From Natronogracilivirga saccharolytica (GTDB lineage Bacteria; Bacteroidota; Rhodothermia; Balneolales; Natronogracilivirgulaceae), in contig NZ_JAFIDN010000011.1 in NCBI RefSeq assembly GCF_017921895.1, forward strand, positions 1 to 64,000: a stretch of 64,000 nucleotides of DNA, given 5' to 3'. The translations under genes and the position numbers were made by a program. Below, piece after piece: positions 23,478 to 31,629 of this stretch (position 1 is the first letter of the stretch; each line of letters starts with the position of its first letter). A model generated the notes under the pieces. It was not told where the DNA came from and ran no database searches. It was given only the letters and a program-made list of their open reading frames with translations.

Positions 23478-23549
23478 GACTATTCCCCACCCCGGGCCAC
23501 CAAGATTCCCCAGGCGGGGTCATTAAGATTCCCCACCCCGGGTCATAAG
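23471..23549. repeat. three imperfect 23-24 bp direct repeats, IS21-like end (tentative)
   Basis: Units sharing ATTCCCCACCCCGGG with TCA(T/C) spacers recur at 23472, 23496 and 23519 (the middle unit reads ATTCCCCAGGCGGGG). On the minus strand they read as TGACCC...GGGGAATCTT arrays, reminiscent of the multiple terminal repeats at IS21-family ends. No istA/istB gene is present. Confidence 0.4.
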
Positions 23550-23619
23550 GTGATGCCCGGTATGTTGGTCTGGTTATGTTATGGTGTAAACGGAACTTGT
23601 GTATAGTGATATCTTCCGC

Positions 23620-26600
23620 TCATCTGCTGCCGGCCACACCTATAATCATGGACATCACCCGTCGATCGACCGGTTCGATCACGGGCAATCCGTCCAGAAC
23701 ATGGGCCAGCGCATCTTCGTCGAGCGGATTTTTATGCAAATACCGGTTGATGTTTTTGAGCCGGATGTTCTGGTATTTCCGGTTTTTCCGTTCGGTTTCA
23801 ATCCAGCGGATCAGCTCCGGCTGGGCCACATCAAGCCAGCGGTTGGCCAGTTCATACCAGTCGACGCCCGGGCTGGACTTGCCCGAATTGCCTGCGGCGC
23901 GCCTGTCTTCCCGATGCATTACCAGATCGTGCAACCGATGCACATACTGGTGCCACTCCCTGCTGCCGTGATCTTCCATTTTTTTCCATTTCGGCAATAA
24001 ATAACGCATCTGTTCAATAGCATGTCGCTTTTTATTAGGCAGGGTCTGCTGCTCGTAATTATACAGCCAGGCCATGTGTCGTTGCATCAGCGCTTCGGCA
24101 TTCCGGTCGAATTCAGCAGGTTCGGATTCCGGAAGCAGTTTGCGCAGCTTCTCAGTAATTTTATGGATGTCCTGGTGAATTTCACTGCCTCTGCCCCTGG
24201 AACTACCGCTACTCCTGTCGCTGGCACCGCCCCTGGCACTGGCACTGTCACTGGAACTATCACTATCTCTGGCACTACTACCACTTTTGTAACCGCTATC
24301 TCTCTCACCGCTTCGACCCGCGTTGCTGTCTCGGCCGGCATCCGTTTCATCTTCCTGTGCATGGTCATCACCGTCTTCCGACCGGCCGGCACCCGCTTTC
24401 TCTTCCTGTGCTTTTCCTCCATTTTCTGTCCGGCGGTCCATATCTGCTTTTTCCGTACGTAAGATCCACCAGGGAGCGGTGCTTTCGGAGCCCCGGACCG
24501 CCGCAAAGACAAATGGTTCATTGGTACGGACGACACTGATCCAGGCTCCGGCGCTGTCGCCATGCCGTACGGCCTCATCGTAGAGCGTTCTTTCGATCAG
24601 CGGTTCCGGCCCGAACACCATATTGCGCATGGATGTGAATGCATCTTCAAAGCCTTCCCACGACCGTTCGGCCTGCCGGTGTTCTTCAAACTCGGCGATC
24701 ACTTCGTCTGTACTGAGCGTCTCTTCCGCGAACGTTTCTCCACGTACCGCCATTTGTTCAGGCAGGTTGATATTGCTGCCAATGAGCTCCTCGACCATCT
24801 GGTGCCGATGAAAAAACTGCCGGTCTGTTTTCAGGCGGAATGCTTCGGAGTCATCCGGCCAGTAAACCGTTATCTCCGGGTGGGGACTGTCCAGCCGGTC
24901 TACCCGCCCGATTCGCTGCTCGGCCACCCGAATGACAGTGGGCATATCCAGGAACACTACCGCCGACGCGCGCTGCAGGTTGATCCCCTCGGCCAGGGCG
25001 TCGCTGCACAGAGCGACCATCGGCCGGTTTTCGGCTTCCAGGGCAAACGCTTTTTTCAGCTGCTTTCGGGTGTCGTCCGAGCTGCCGGTCACTACCATCG
25101 TCTGTTCATCGTACCCCAGATCCTTCAACTTTTGGCGGATTACCTGCAGGGTGATGAGGGCCGTATCGTAGGCCAGTACCATGCCTTCTTTTTCAATAAG
25201 CCGGGCCACCATTTTCGCCTTATCCGTCTCCCGGCTGCCGCTGATTCGCCGTGCAAGTTCGGCAATCTCTTCCAGCGCCTCCACCTCCTCATCACAAGCC
25301 TGTTGCCAACGGTCACGGTCGCTGATCCAGTCCGGTAAGGGAATATCCAGGTTCGTGTCGGGTGGATTTTTACGGAGCTCCCGGATCCGTCCGATAATAT
25401 CGCCCGTCGGGTTTCTCTTGAAATCCCTGACACCAAACGTTTCCCTGGCTGCATCGGTACCCTCGAGATGCTCGATGAGAGCGGCACGGCTGGATCGCAG
25501 CATATTCCGGATGTTGTAGCGCGTCAGGGCCGGTCCCATTGTCAGCCGCTTTTTCAAAAACGACTGCTGGCGTTCTTTGTTGAACAGATCGTATTTATCG
25601 GCTTTCAAGCGGGAAAGATAGATGATGCCCCGCAACCGGTCGATGAGCCGCTCGATCCGGCCGGCCAGCTCCACATCATCAGTGGTCTCGCCGGTCTTGT
25701 AGATTTTGGAGCGATGGACCGGATAGCGGCAGAGATTGCCGAACTCATCGCGGTAAGCCTCCGGCTCCTCATCGATCGCCTCGTTGAGTTCACGCTTGGT
25801 ACGCCGGACCATGAACCGGTGGACATAATTGCGCAGCTGTTCCATCTTTTCGGGGCTGCGCGCATCCCGGCTGGTCATCAGCTGGCGATAGGTCCGGTAG
25901 GCCTCATCGCTCAGGTTATCCAGCCCCAGTATTTCCACCAGTCGCAGCAGATCCTCGCTTCGGCGGTTGAGCGGGGTCGCGGTGAATAATATTACGTGGT
26001 CTGCGCGGTTGACCACGATCGAGCGGCTGCGGGTGGAGGCTTTGTTAAGGTAGTTGTGCGCCTCATCGACCAGCAAAATGTTTGCCTGGCGGATTTGCTG
26101 CAAAACCTCCCGGGCTTTATCGCCGTCGGATGAACTCAGTATTCCGTGCGAAACCGGCCCGGACATCGACTGCGGCAGGTATCCGAGTTCTTTGTTCCAG
26201 GTATCGATGACCAGTGGCGGGCAGATGATCTGATAATTGGCACGGAACCAGGCCGACCGGCTCCATAACCGATTCAGCAGGGATTCAAGCAGACGCGCTC
26301 CCATGCGTGTTTTGCCGGAGCCGGTGGGATCGGCGATCAGGACGCTGCCTTGCCGTTCAAGCAGATAGAGTGCCTGGGCGATGGATCGTTTCTGAGTGGG
26401 CCAAAGTGATGCTATGTTCCGGCGCAGCCAGCGGTTCGGATACTCTTCTATCCACTGGCCTTCGTTGATCATTGCGATTGCCCGGGCCAGGGACTCCTGC
26501 CAGCTCACATTGCGCAACAACGATTCCAGCAGTTCAATGACAGCGTCATTCCAGGGTGTCGCCCCGTGGCGAAAATGATCGGCAATATCGCTGATGTCGT

Positions 26601-27285
26601 TATAGCCCTCGGTGCCCCAGCTTCGGCGAACGTTGGCCTCTCCCTGGGTCAACATGCCGGGCCGAGTAAAATTGCTCGAACCCAGCATGGCATGCAGATC
26701 ACCGCGGTAGATTTTGGCGTGCAGATTCGGACGATATAAAAAAGCCACCAGTTCAAAACGAATTTTTTCGATCAGTCGCAATACCGGTCCGTTCAACAAC
26801 ACCGATATACCTCGCTGCAGCCAGTACTGCCGGATTTGATCGGGCAGCGAAAGTCCGGACGATCCGTCTTTTGTCCGCAACTCTGCTGCATATCTGTCGG
26901 CACCGGAACTGTGTCGGTCTGACCTGTGACCGGCGGATTTATGGTTGACGGACCCAAAACTGCCCGTTCCAGGATCACCGGTTCCAAGATTCACCATTCC
27001 GGGACTGCCGGAGAGCCCGTCCGGCTGAAGAGGGGAAACCGGCTCGTTGCCAAGTACGATCTCGATGCGGGAACGGGCCTGCAGTCTGCTTCCGAGCTGC
27101 TCTGCCAGAAATGCCAGTGAAGAATATCCGGTGATAATCAGATATGTATCCGATTCTGCTATGTCACGACGAATCACATTCCAAACCACTTCCTCCCCGC
27201 CGCGGTTCATGGGATAATCGGCATGTTCGGGCAGTTGAGAGTCGAAAAGCGATCCTTGCGGAGCGGATGGATGTTCTTTGGTCAT
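23620..27285 (-). CDS. PLD-domain plus SNF2-type helicase
   Basis: A 1221-residue protein. Residues about 35-210 are a phospholipase D-like domain (LHAKIYRGDLHAMLGSSNF around 188), interrupted by a Gly/Ser/His-rich insertion at 85-135. A superfamily II helicase follows: ADPTGSGKT at 318-326, LLVDEAHNYLN (DEAH at 407-410), LFTATPLNRRSED, then EGINLQRASAVVFLD and EQRIGRVDRLDSP. Residues about 940-1030 are a low-complexity Ser/Gly/Asp/Arg linker before a short helical C-terminus. It resembles RapA/HepA-type and defence-island helicases. It is the second PLD-helicase of the window but from a different subfamily than 2053-5262. Probable role: nucleic-acid surveillance or defence. Confidence 0.85.
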   Translation of the reverse strand: MTKEHPSAPQGSLFDSQLPEHADYPMNRGGEEVVWNVIRRDIAESDTYLIITGYSSLAFLAEQLGSRLQARSRIEIVLGNEPVSPLQPDGLSGSPGMVNLGTGDPGTGSFGSVNHKSAGHRSDRHSSGADRYAAELRTKDGSSGLSLPDQIRQYWLQRGISVLLNGPVLRLIEKIRFELVAFLYRPNLHAKIYRGDLHAMLGSSNFTRPGMLTQGEANVRRSWGTEGYNDISDIADHFRHGATPWNDAVIELLESLLRNVSWQESLARAIAMINEGQWIEEYPNRWLRRNIASLWPTQKRSIAQALYLLERQGSVLIADPTGSGKTRMGARLLESLLNRLWSRSAWFRANYQIICPPLVIDTWNKELGYLPQSMSGPVSHGILSSSDGDKAREVLQQIRQANILLVDEAHNYLNKASTRSRSIVVNRADHVILFTATPLNRRSEDLLRLVEILGLDNLSDEAYRTYRQLMTSRDARSPEKMEQLRNYVHRFMVRRTKRELNEAIDEEPEAYRDEFGNLCRYPVHRSKIYKTGETTDDVELAGRIERLIDRLRGIIYLSRLKADKYDLFNKERQQSFLKKRLTMGPALTRYNIRNMLRSSRAALIEHLEGTDAARETFGVRDFKRNPTGDIIGRIRELRKNPPDTNLDIPLPDWISDRDRWQQACDEEVEALEEIAELARRISGSRETDKAKMVARLIEKEGMVLAYDTALITLQVIRQKLKDLGYDEQTMVVTGSSDDTRKQLKKAFALEAENRPMVALCSDALAEGINLQRASAVVFLDMPTVIRVAEQRIGRVDRLDSPHPEITVYWPDDSEAFRLKTDRQFFHRHQMVEELIGSNINLPEQMAVRGETFAEETLSTDEVIAEFEEHRQAERSWEGFEDAFTSMRNMVFGPEPLIERTLYDEAVRHGDSAGAWISVVRTNEPFVFAAVRGSESTAPWWILRTEKADMDRRTENGGKAQEEKAGAGRSEDGDDHAQEDETDAGRDSNAGRSGERDSGYKSGSSARDSDSSSDSASARGGASDRSSGSSRGRGSEIHQDIHKITEKLRKLLPESEPAEFDRNAEALMQRHMAWLYNYEQQTLPNKKRHAIEQMRYLLPKWKKMEDHGSREWHQYVHRLHDLVMHREDRRAAGNSGKSSPGVDWYELANRWLDVAQPELIRWIETERKNRKYQNIRLKNINRYLHKNPLDEDALAHVLDGLPVIEPVDRRVMSMIIGVAGSR

Positions 27286-27482
27286 GCGATGGTGCCGGTA
27301 GGGATACTGGAAAAAAACTGGATTCTCAAAGGATCACATGCGGGCAATATACAAAATTTACAATCCGGCGTAGTTTCGGGGTTATTCTGCTCCACATGTT
27401 GATTGCATTACTTCTGAAACTCTTTTGCCTATACATTCAGGCTTTATCGAAATAATCTATACCCTGCAGTCCACATCATATT

Positions 27483-28241
27483 TCAATGCTCGTAAATCAT
27501 CTTCCGGGTCATTCCGCCGTCGATAACCAGATTTTCTCCGGTAATGAAATCATTTTCAGGGTCGCACAGAAACAGGCAGGCCCTGGCAATATCATCCGGT
27601 CTACCGACTCGTCCGGTCAGGTGCTGGCGGTGATCCTTCTCCCGCAGCGATTTCGGATCCCCCGTATGTATCCAGCCCGGACTGACCGCGTTTACCCGGA
27701 TTCGCTTATCCTGAAGGGATACCGCCAGGGCATGCGTCAGCGCCAGCAAGCCGCCTTTTGATGCCGCATAGGCCTCTGATCCCGGCTCCGACATCAGCGC
27801 GCGGGTGGAGCTGATATTGACGACCGCACTCCTCTCCGGCATCACTTTCGCTGCTTCTTTTGCGCACAAAAAGGCACCGCGCAGGTTGGTGTTCAGCACG
27901 CGGTCCCAGTCGGTCACGTCCGTTTCAAAAAGCGGCTTGAATTCCGATATGCCGGCATTGTTGATCAGGATGTCCACGCTTCCGAAAGTATTTTTTACAT
28001 CCGAAATCATCGCTGCCGCAGCATCCGGTTGGCTGATGTCGCAGGCGAAGAAAGCTGCTTCATGTCCTTCCTGCCGGAGCGATTCGCAGAGCGCTGCGCC
28101 GTTTTCAGAGTCCGCATCGGCAACGGCAACCTGCGCCCGGCGTTCGGCAAACCTTTTTGCAATGGCCTTGCCGATTCCATTGGCTCCGCCGGTGACGATG
28201 ATAACTTTTTGATGAAAAGGAGAGGTTTCCGGCTTGTTCAT
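27483..28241 (-). CDS. short-chain dehydrogenase/reductase (SDR)
   Basis: A protein of 252 residues from ATG 28241; an in-frame ATG at 28295 would add 18 residues. The Rossmann motif TGGANGIG opens the NAD(P) site, NNAGIS follows, and catalysis is by Ser in VNISSTRA, Tyr and Lys in YAASKGG, then VNAVSPGWIHT. The C-terminus ends GENLVIDGGMTRKM, typical of classical SDRs. The acidic residue after the second strand (VADADSEN) suggests preference for NAD(H). Substrate is not predictable. It stands alone at the border between the accessory region and the more regular right half. Confidence 0.9.
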   Translation of the reverse strand: MNKPETSPFHQKVIIVTGGANGIGKAIAKRFAERRAQVAVADADSENGAALCESLRQEGHEAAFFACDISQPDAAAAMISDVKNTFGSVDILINNAGISEFKPLFETDVTDWDRVLNTNLRGAFLCAKEAAKVMPERSAVVNISSTRALMSEPGSEAYAASKGGLLALTHALAVSLQDKRIRVNAVSPGWIHTGDPKSLREKDHRQHLTGRVGRPDDIARACLFLCDPENDFITGENLVIDGGMTRKMIYEH

Positions 28242-28512
28242 ATCCTGACGGGTTTTGTTGAGGGCAGATTTTTGACAGCCGAATTCCGGCAACATGACTC
28301 ATAACCGGAAAAGGATCTTGCTTTCCAAAAGAATACAAATAATTTCGGATTGATCCCCAAAATTAGCGACTTCCGGCCCTTTTTCCGGAATGATGTGCGG
28401 TTTCGGGTTCAAGGTAAATATTTCCCATTCTTGTTTTTGAAAAAAACACCAATATCGGTACACTTCTTTTTATAGTACAATTGCGAATTATAAATCAAAC
28501 AAACAAACCGTC

Positions 28513-29433
28513 TTGGAAAACGATCTGCAGCAATTTGCACGCCAATACATGGACAGGCAGAATAACCGACCGATTCCTGAGTTCGAAGGATATTCTCCAA
28601 ACGAAATGCAGCACATGCTTCACGACCCTTTCGGTCCGGACAGCCCGTTGCAAATCAATGTCCTTAGGGAAGACGACTACCGCTCAATCCCATTGTTGAA
28701 CCAGATCAGGTATCTTGGAGACCAGCTTAAAAAGTCTGGTGAATTGAAGCTCACGGCTAAAGGCTTTCTGCCGGTAAAGGTCGTTGCCGACATGTATGGT
28801 CAGGGTTTTTACAAAGAAGAAACAATTGAGTCGGGCATTGTCAAACTCTATAAACAGACCGATTCACACACGATAGACTTGTCCGCCAAACTTTGCGAGA
28901 TGTCCGGTATTACGAAGAAACGCAAAAACAAGCTCAGTCTGACAAAAAAGGGTGAAAAGCTGCTGGAAAACAATGACAAACTGTTGCGACACATTTTGCT
29001 GACGTTCGGTTTGAAATTCAACTGGGCTTACTATGACGGGTATGAGTCAGAGCAGGCCGGTCAGCTCGGTTTTGCATTTTCCCTGATTCTGCTCAAGCGC
29101 TATGGTGGAAAAAGGCGGCGGGATATTTTCTACGCACAAAAGTACTACAGAGCCTTTCCGGATCTGTACCAGGGCGAGGATGCATATAAAGAATTACAGG
29201 AAAACCCCTGGAATTCCGCGCTTCGCTGCTATTACATCCGGACATTTGAGCGGTTTATGGATCTTTTCGGACTTGTTGAAATTGAAAAAGAAAAAATTAC
29301 CGGTATGGATATGTGGCCGCACGAAATACATTACATCACGCAAACCGATCTGTTTAACAGGCTGATTTCCTGCGCGCCCCACCGTGAATTTCCGGCGGGA
29401 CACACCCCTCCGGGTGTGCCAAAATTTGACTGA
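28513..29433 (+). CDS. uncharacterised protein, paralogue of 14651-15583
   Basis: About 306 residues, again starting at TTG (28513) with ENDLQQFARQYMDRQNNRPI. It is roughly three-quarters identical to the product of 14651-15583 along the whole length, differing mostly by conservative exchanges, so both copies appear to be under selection. The conserved blocks are PEFEGYSPNEMQHMLHDPFG, LTAKGFLPVKVVADMYGQGF, LSLTKKGEKLL and FNWAYYDGYESEQAGQLGFA. A winged-helix-like middle is likely. No enzymatic motif is recognised. Confidence 0.75.
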   Translation: MENDLQQFARQYMDRQNNRPIPEFEGYSPNEMQHMLHDPFGPDSPLQINVLREDDYRSIPLLNQIRYLGDQLKKSGELKLTAKGFLPVKVVADMYGQGFYKEETIESGIVKLYKQTDSHTIDLSAKLCEMSGITKKRKNKLSLTKKGEKLLENNDKLLRHILLTFGLKFNWAYYDGYESEQAGQLGFAFSLILLKRYGGKRRRDIFYAQKYYRAFPDLYQGEDAYKELQENPWNSALRCYYIRTFERFMDLFGLVEIEKEKITGMDMWPHEIHYITQTDLFNRLISCAPHREFPAGHTPPGVPKFD

Positions 29434-29473
29434 TTCATACGTTGGAGACCGGTGTTCTGCTCGTTGCGGGGAA

Positions 29474-30208
29474 TCAGCCCGCAGCTGCCTGGCTCGTGTA
29501 AGCCCCCACGAATCCGTGAATTATGCCTGCGAATAAGACCAGGAACAGGATGAGCAGGGTAGCCAGAAATACGGAAGCCACAGTCTTGAAGACGGTCTTG
29601 ATCCATGTCTGGCCAAAAAATTGCTTGTAGCTGAATAACGTATAGAAAATGGTCACGGCGTAAAGCAAGCTTGATGAAATGATATTAATTACCGCAGAAT
29701 TGAATAGTCCAATCAGCATAAAGATGATGGTCAGCAGGACTATTTGTGCGGTGATGGCGATGTTCAGAACCAGGTTTTCAGCGAGGTTGAATCCCGTTTT
29801 CTTTCTGAACAGCAGGTAGCTGAACAGTGACACGAAGAAAGCAAAGATCACAAGCCAGATATTCATGTAGGAGATGAATATTTGTATTACCGGATCATCA
29901 ATTGCAGGAGCGGGTTGATCGGTTGCGGACTCCCTGTCAAAGACCCGGTAATAGAGAAACAGGTAAATACTGACAGAGATCAGGTAATATTTAAAAGGAT
30001 TGGTGTAGGTAAACCGGTCTGCGTCCAGAAACCTGATGATTGTGGTGCCCGGTCTGAGTGCCAGGTCGCGTATCGTAAGCAGCAATCCCCGCTCCAGGTT
30101 GAAAAACTGCATTACAGAATGCGCGATACTCCGGACCGAAACCCTTTGAATCCGCCTGGTTTCCGTCACATCGACGTGCCCATCCTCCCATATCTTTAGT
30201 TTTTTCAT
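29474..30208 (-). CDS. DUF3667-type membrane protein
   Basis: A 244-residue protein with about five membrane segments (for example YYLISVSIYLFLYYRVF and IAITAQIVLLTIIFMLIGLF). The N-terminal FNLERGLLLTIRDLALRPG and the FLDADRFTYTNPFKYY block are the hallmark of DUF3667, a common Bacteroidota inner-membrane family of unknown function. A loop with negative charges lies between the first and second membrane segments. It is a single gene; the N-terminal cytoplasmic part is basic. Confidence 0.82.
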   Translation of the reverse strand: MKKLKIWEDGHVDVTETRRIQRVSVRSIAHSVMQFFNLERGLLLTIRDLALRPGTTIIRFLDADRFTYTNPFKYYLISVSIYLFLYYRVFDRESATDQPAPAIDDPVIQIFISYMNIWLVIFAFFVSLFSYLLFRKKTGFNLAENLVLNIAITAQIVLLTIIFMLIGLFNSAVINIISSSLLYAVTIFYTLFSYKQFFGQTWIKTVFKTVASVFLATLLILFLVLFAGIIHGFVGAYTSQAAAG

Positions 30209-30645
30209 AGACGTAATAATATCAAAAACAGCCGGATAATGAAATGTTTTTGTGACAAGTCAAGACAAGTAACGCGCTGCGAACACTGGTGTTGAAGTGC
30301 AATACCAGTATGGTTTGGATCAGACTGATCAGCTGTGAGGCTTGTATGAAAACACACTTTCAGGTACTTTATGTTTAGTCTTGCAAAATCAACTGTGTTG
30401 ATGCCGGATAACACAAGGAATAATGTTCCTGACCGGGCAGTTTACAGGCAACGGGGGAGGATGTATCTGCAAGACAAAACCGATTGCCGGGAGCAGGAGG
30501 GGCCAGGGTGATGATGTCGTATGCACGTCCCCGGTCTTTGCCATTTCCAAAGAAAAAACGGGTCGAAGAGAGCACGCAGGTCGACCGGATAAACCGGTCT
30601 GTAAAATGCAGATGCTGTAATTCAGCAAACATTGATTAAAAATTC
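30209..30645. other. intergenic stretch without recognised gene
   Basis: Some 440 bases between the DUF3667 gene and a small membrane protein. Several short frames exist on both strands, but none has a start, length and composition that I would call a gene, and no strong hairpin was seen. Confidence 0.5.
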
Positions 30646-30831
30646 ATGAACCGAAGTATTATGGACTCAGATGAAATGACGCTGTCAGAAAAATTTTCAA
30701 AGAAATGGAAGAGCCTGAACCGTCTTGAAAGGACCGCAATTTGTGTGCTTGCCATTTTCGTGATGGGAGTTATTATTTTTACTTTAGGTACAAATATCGG
30801 GGAGGCCTTTTACCGGGCTTTCAGCGGGTAG
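30646..30831 (+). CDS. small single-pass membrane protein
   Basis: A 61-residue product with a basic amphipathic start (EKFSKKWKSLNRLERTA) followed by one membrane helix (ICVLAIFVMGVIIFTLGTNI) and a short C-terminal tail. The charge pattern predicts the N-terminus in the cytoplasm. No family recognised. It is isolated between DUF3667 and DoxX-like genes. Confidence 0.55.
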   Translation: MNRSIMDSDEMTLSEKFSKKWKSLNRLERTAICVLAIFVMGVIIFTLGTNIGEAFYRAFSG

Positions 30832-31039
30832 GAAAATTCTATTATGGATGTACCTGAAGACACCTGTGTCCTGAGCCGTGATAACCGGGGAAAGGGGTTA
30901 TTCTGTTCTTCACCTGGTTGACGAAAATCCATGCAATCTGAAACAAATAACGGCCAACGGTGGTTGTATACCTGAACACGTTCGCGTCAGGAGTTGCAGC
31001 TAATAACGGAATCCCAGCCAAACAAGAACAGCACCACAC

Positions 31040-31471
31040 ATGGATACCGCACAAATCGATTCGACCACCCTCAGAGACCGCCGGATGGGGTTTGCCATCC
31101 TCAGAATAATCCTGGGCATCAATATGCTCGGACGCAGCATGGTCCGCATCCCCGAATTGAACGAGTTTGCCTCGGGCATGGCCGGCAACTTTGCGGATAC
31201 CATCCTCCCCGCACCGTTCGTCCACGTGTACGCATTTGTGATCGTCTTCGCGGAGGCGGTGATCGGTGTTCTGCTTATTGCCGGGTGGAAAACACGCTGG
31301 GCGCTGCTCACCATGGGAATCCTTCTGGCGACTCTGACATTCGGCATGCTTTTGCAGCAAAACTTCGGGACCGTCGCCAATATTCTGATTTACACCATCG
31401 CCGTCGCATTCCTGCTGTTCAACACGCGGTACGACTATTTCGGCGTCGACAGGGGATTCCGGGTGCGCTGA
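31040..31471 (+). CDS. DoxX-like membrane protein
   Basis: A 143-residue membrane protein with four hydrophobic segments. FAILRIILGINMLGRSMVRI at the start, HVYAFVIVFAEAVIGVLLIA with the conserved Glu, and later WALLTMGILLATLTFGMLL, follow the DoxX/DoxD layout. Such proteins are linked to quinone or thiol redox chemistry in a few bacteria; no such partner is next to it here. It converges with the following gene, with an inverted repeat in between. Confidence 0.75.
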   Translation: MDTAQIDSTTLRDRRMGFAILRIILGINMLGRSMVRIPELNEFASGMAGNFADTILPAPFVHVYAFVIVFAEAVIGVLLIAGWKTRWALLTMGILLATLTFGMLLQQNFGTVANILIYTIAVAFLLFNTRYDYFGVDRGFRVR

Positions 31472-31525
31472 GCGGTGTGCGGCGTTTGGCGTACGGCGAT
31501 GGATACGACGAAAGGAACGTCAGTA

Positions 31526-31588
31526 CCTGACAGAGCCGGCTGCATCTTAAGATCATGCAGTTGATGCAAAGCCGGCTGATCTGTCAGG
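31526..31588. terminator. long interrupted inverted repeat between convergent genes
   Basis: CCTGACAGA-GCCGGCT-GCATC (31526-31546) can pair with GATGCA-AAGCCGGCTGA-TCTGTCAGG (31563-31588), with small bulges. It lies between the DoxX-like gene and the minus-strand surface protein, so it could stop transcription from both sides, although there is no clear T-run. Confidence 0.4.
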
Positions 31589-31629
31589 GCCAGCAGAAAA
31601 TGCTGTGCCGGGTGAAAGAAGCAGCTTTC

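Noticed and set aside
23471-23549. Three short repeats as a CRISPR array
   Set aside because: The units are contiguous without spacers and no cas gene is present.
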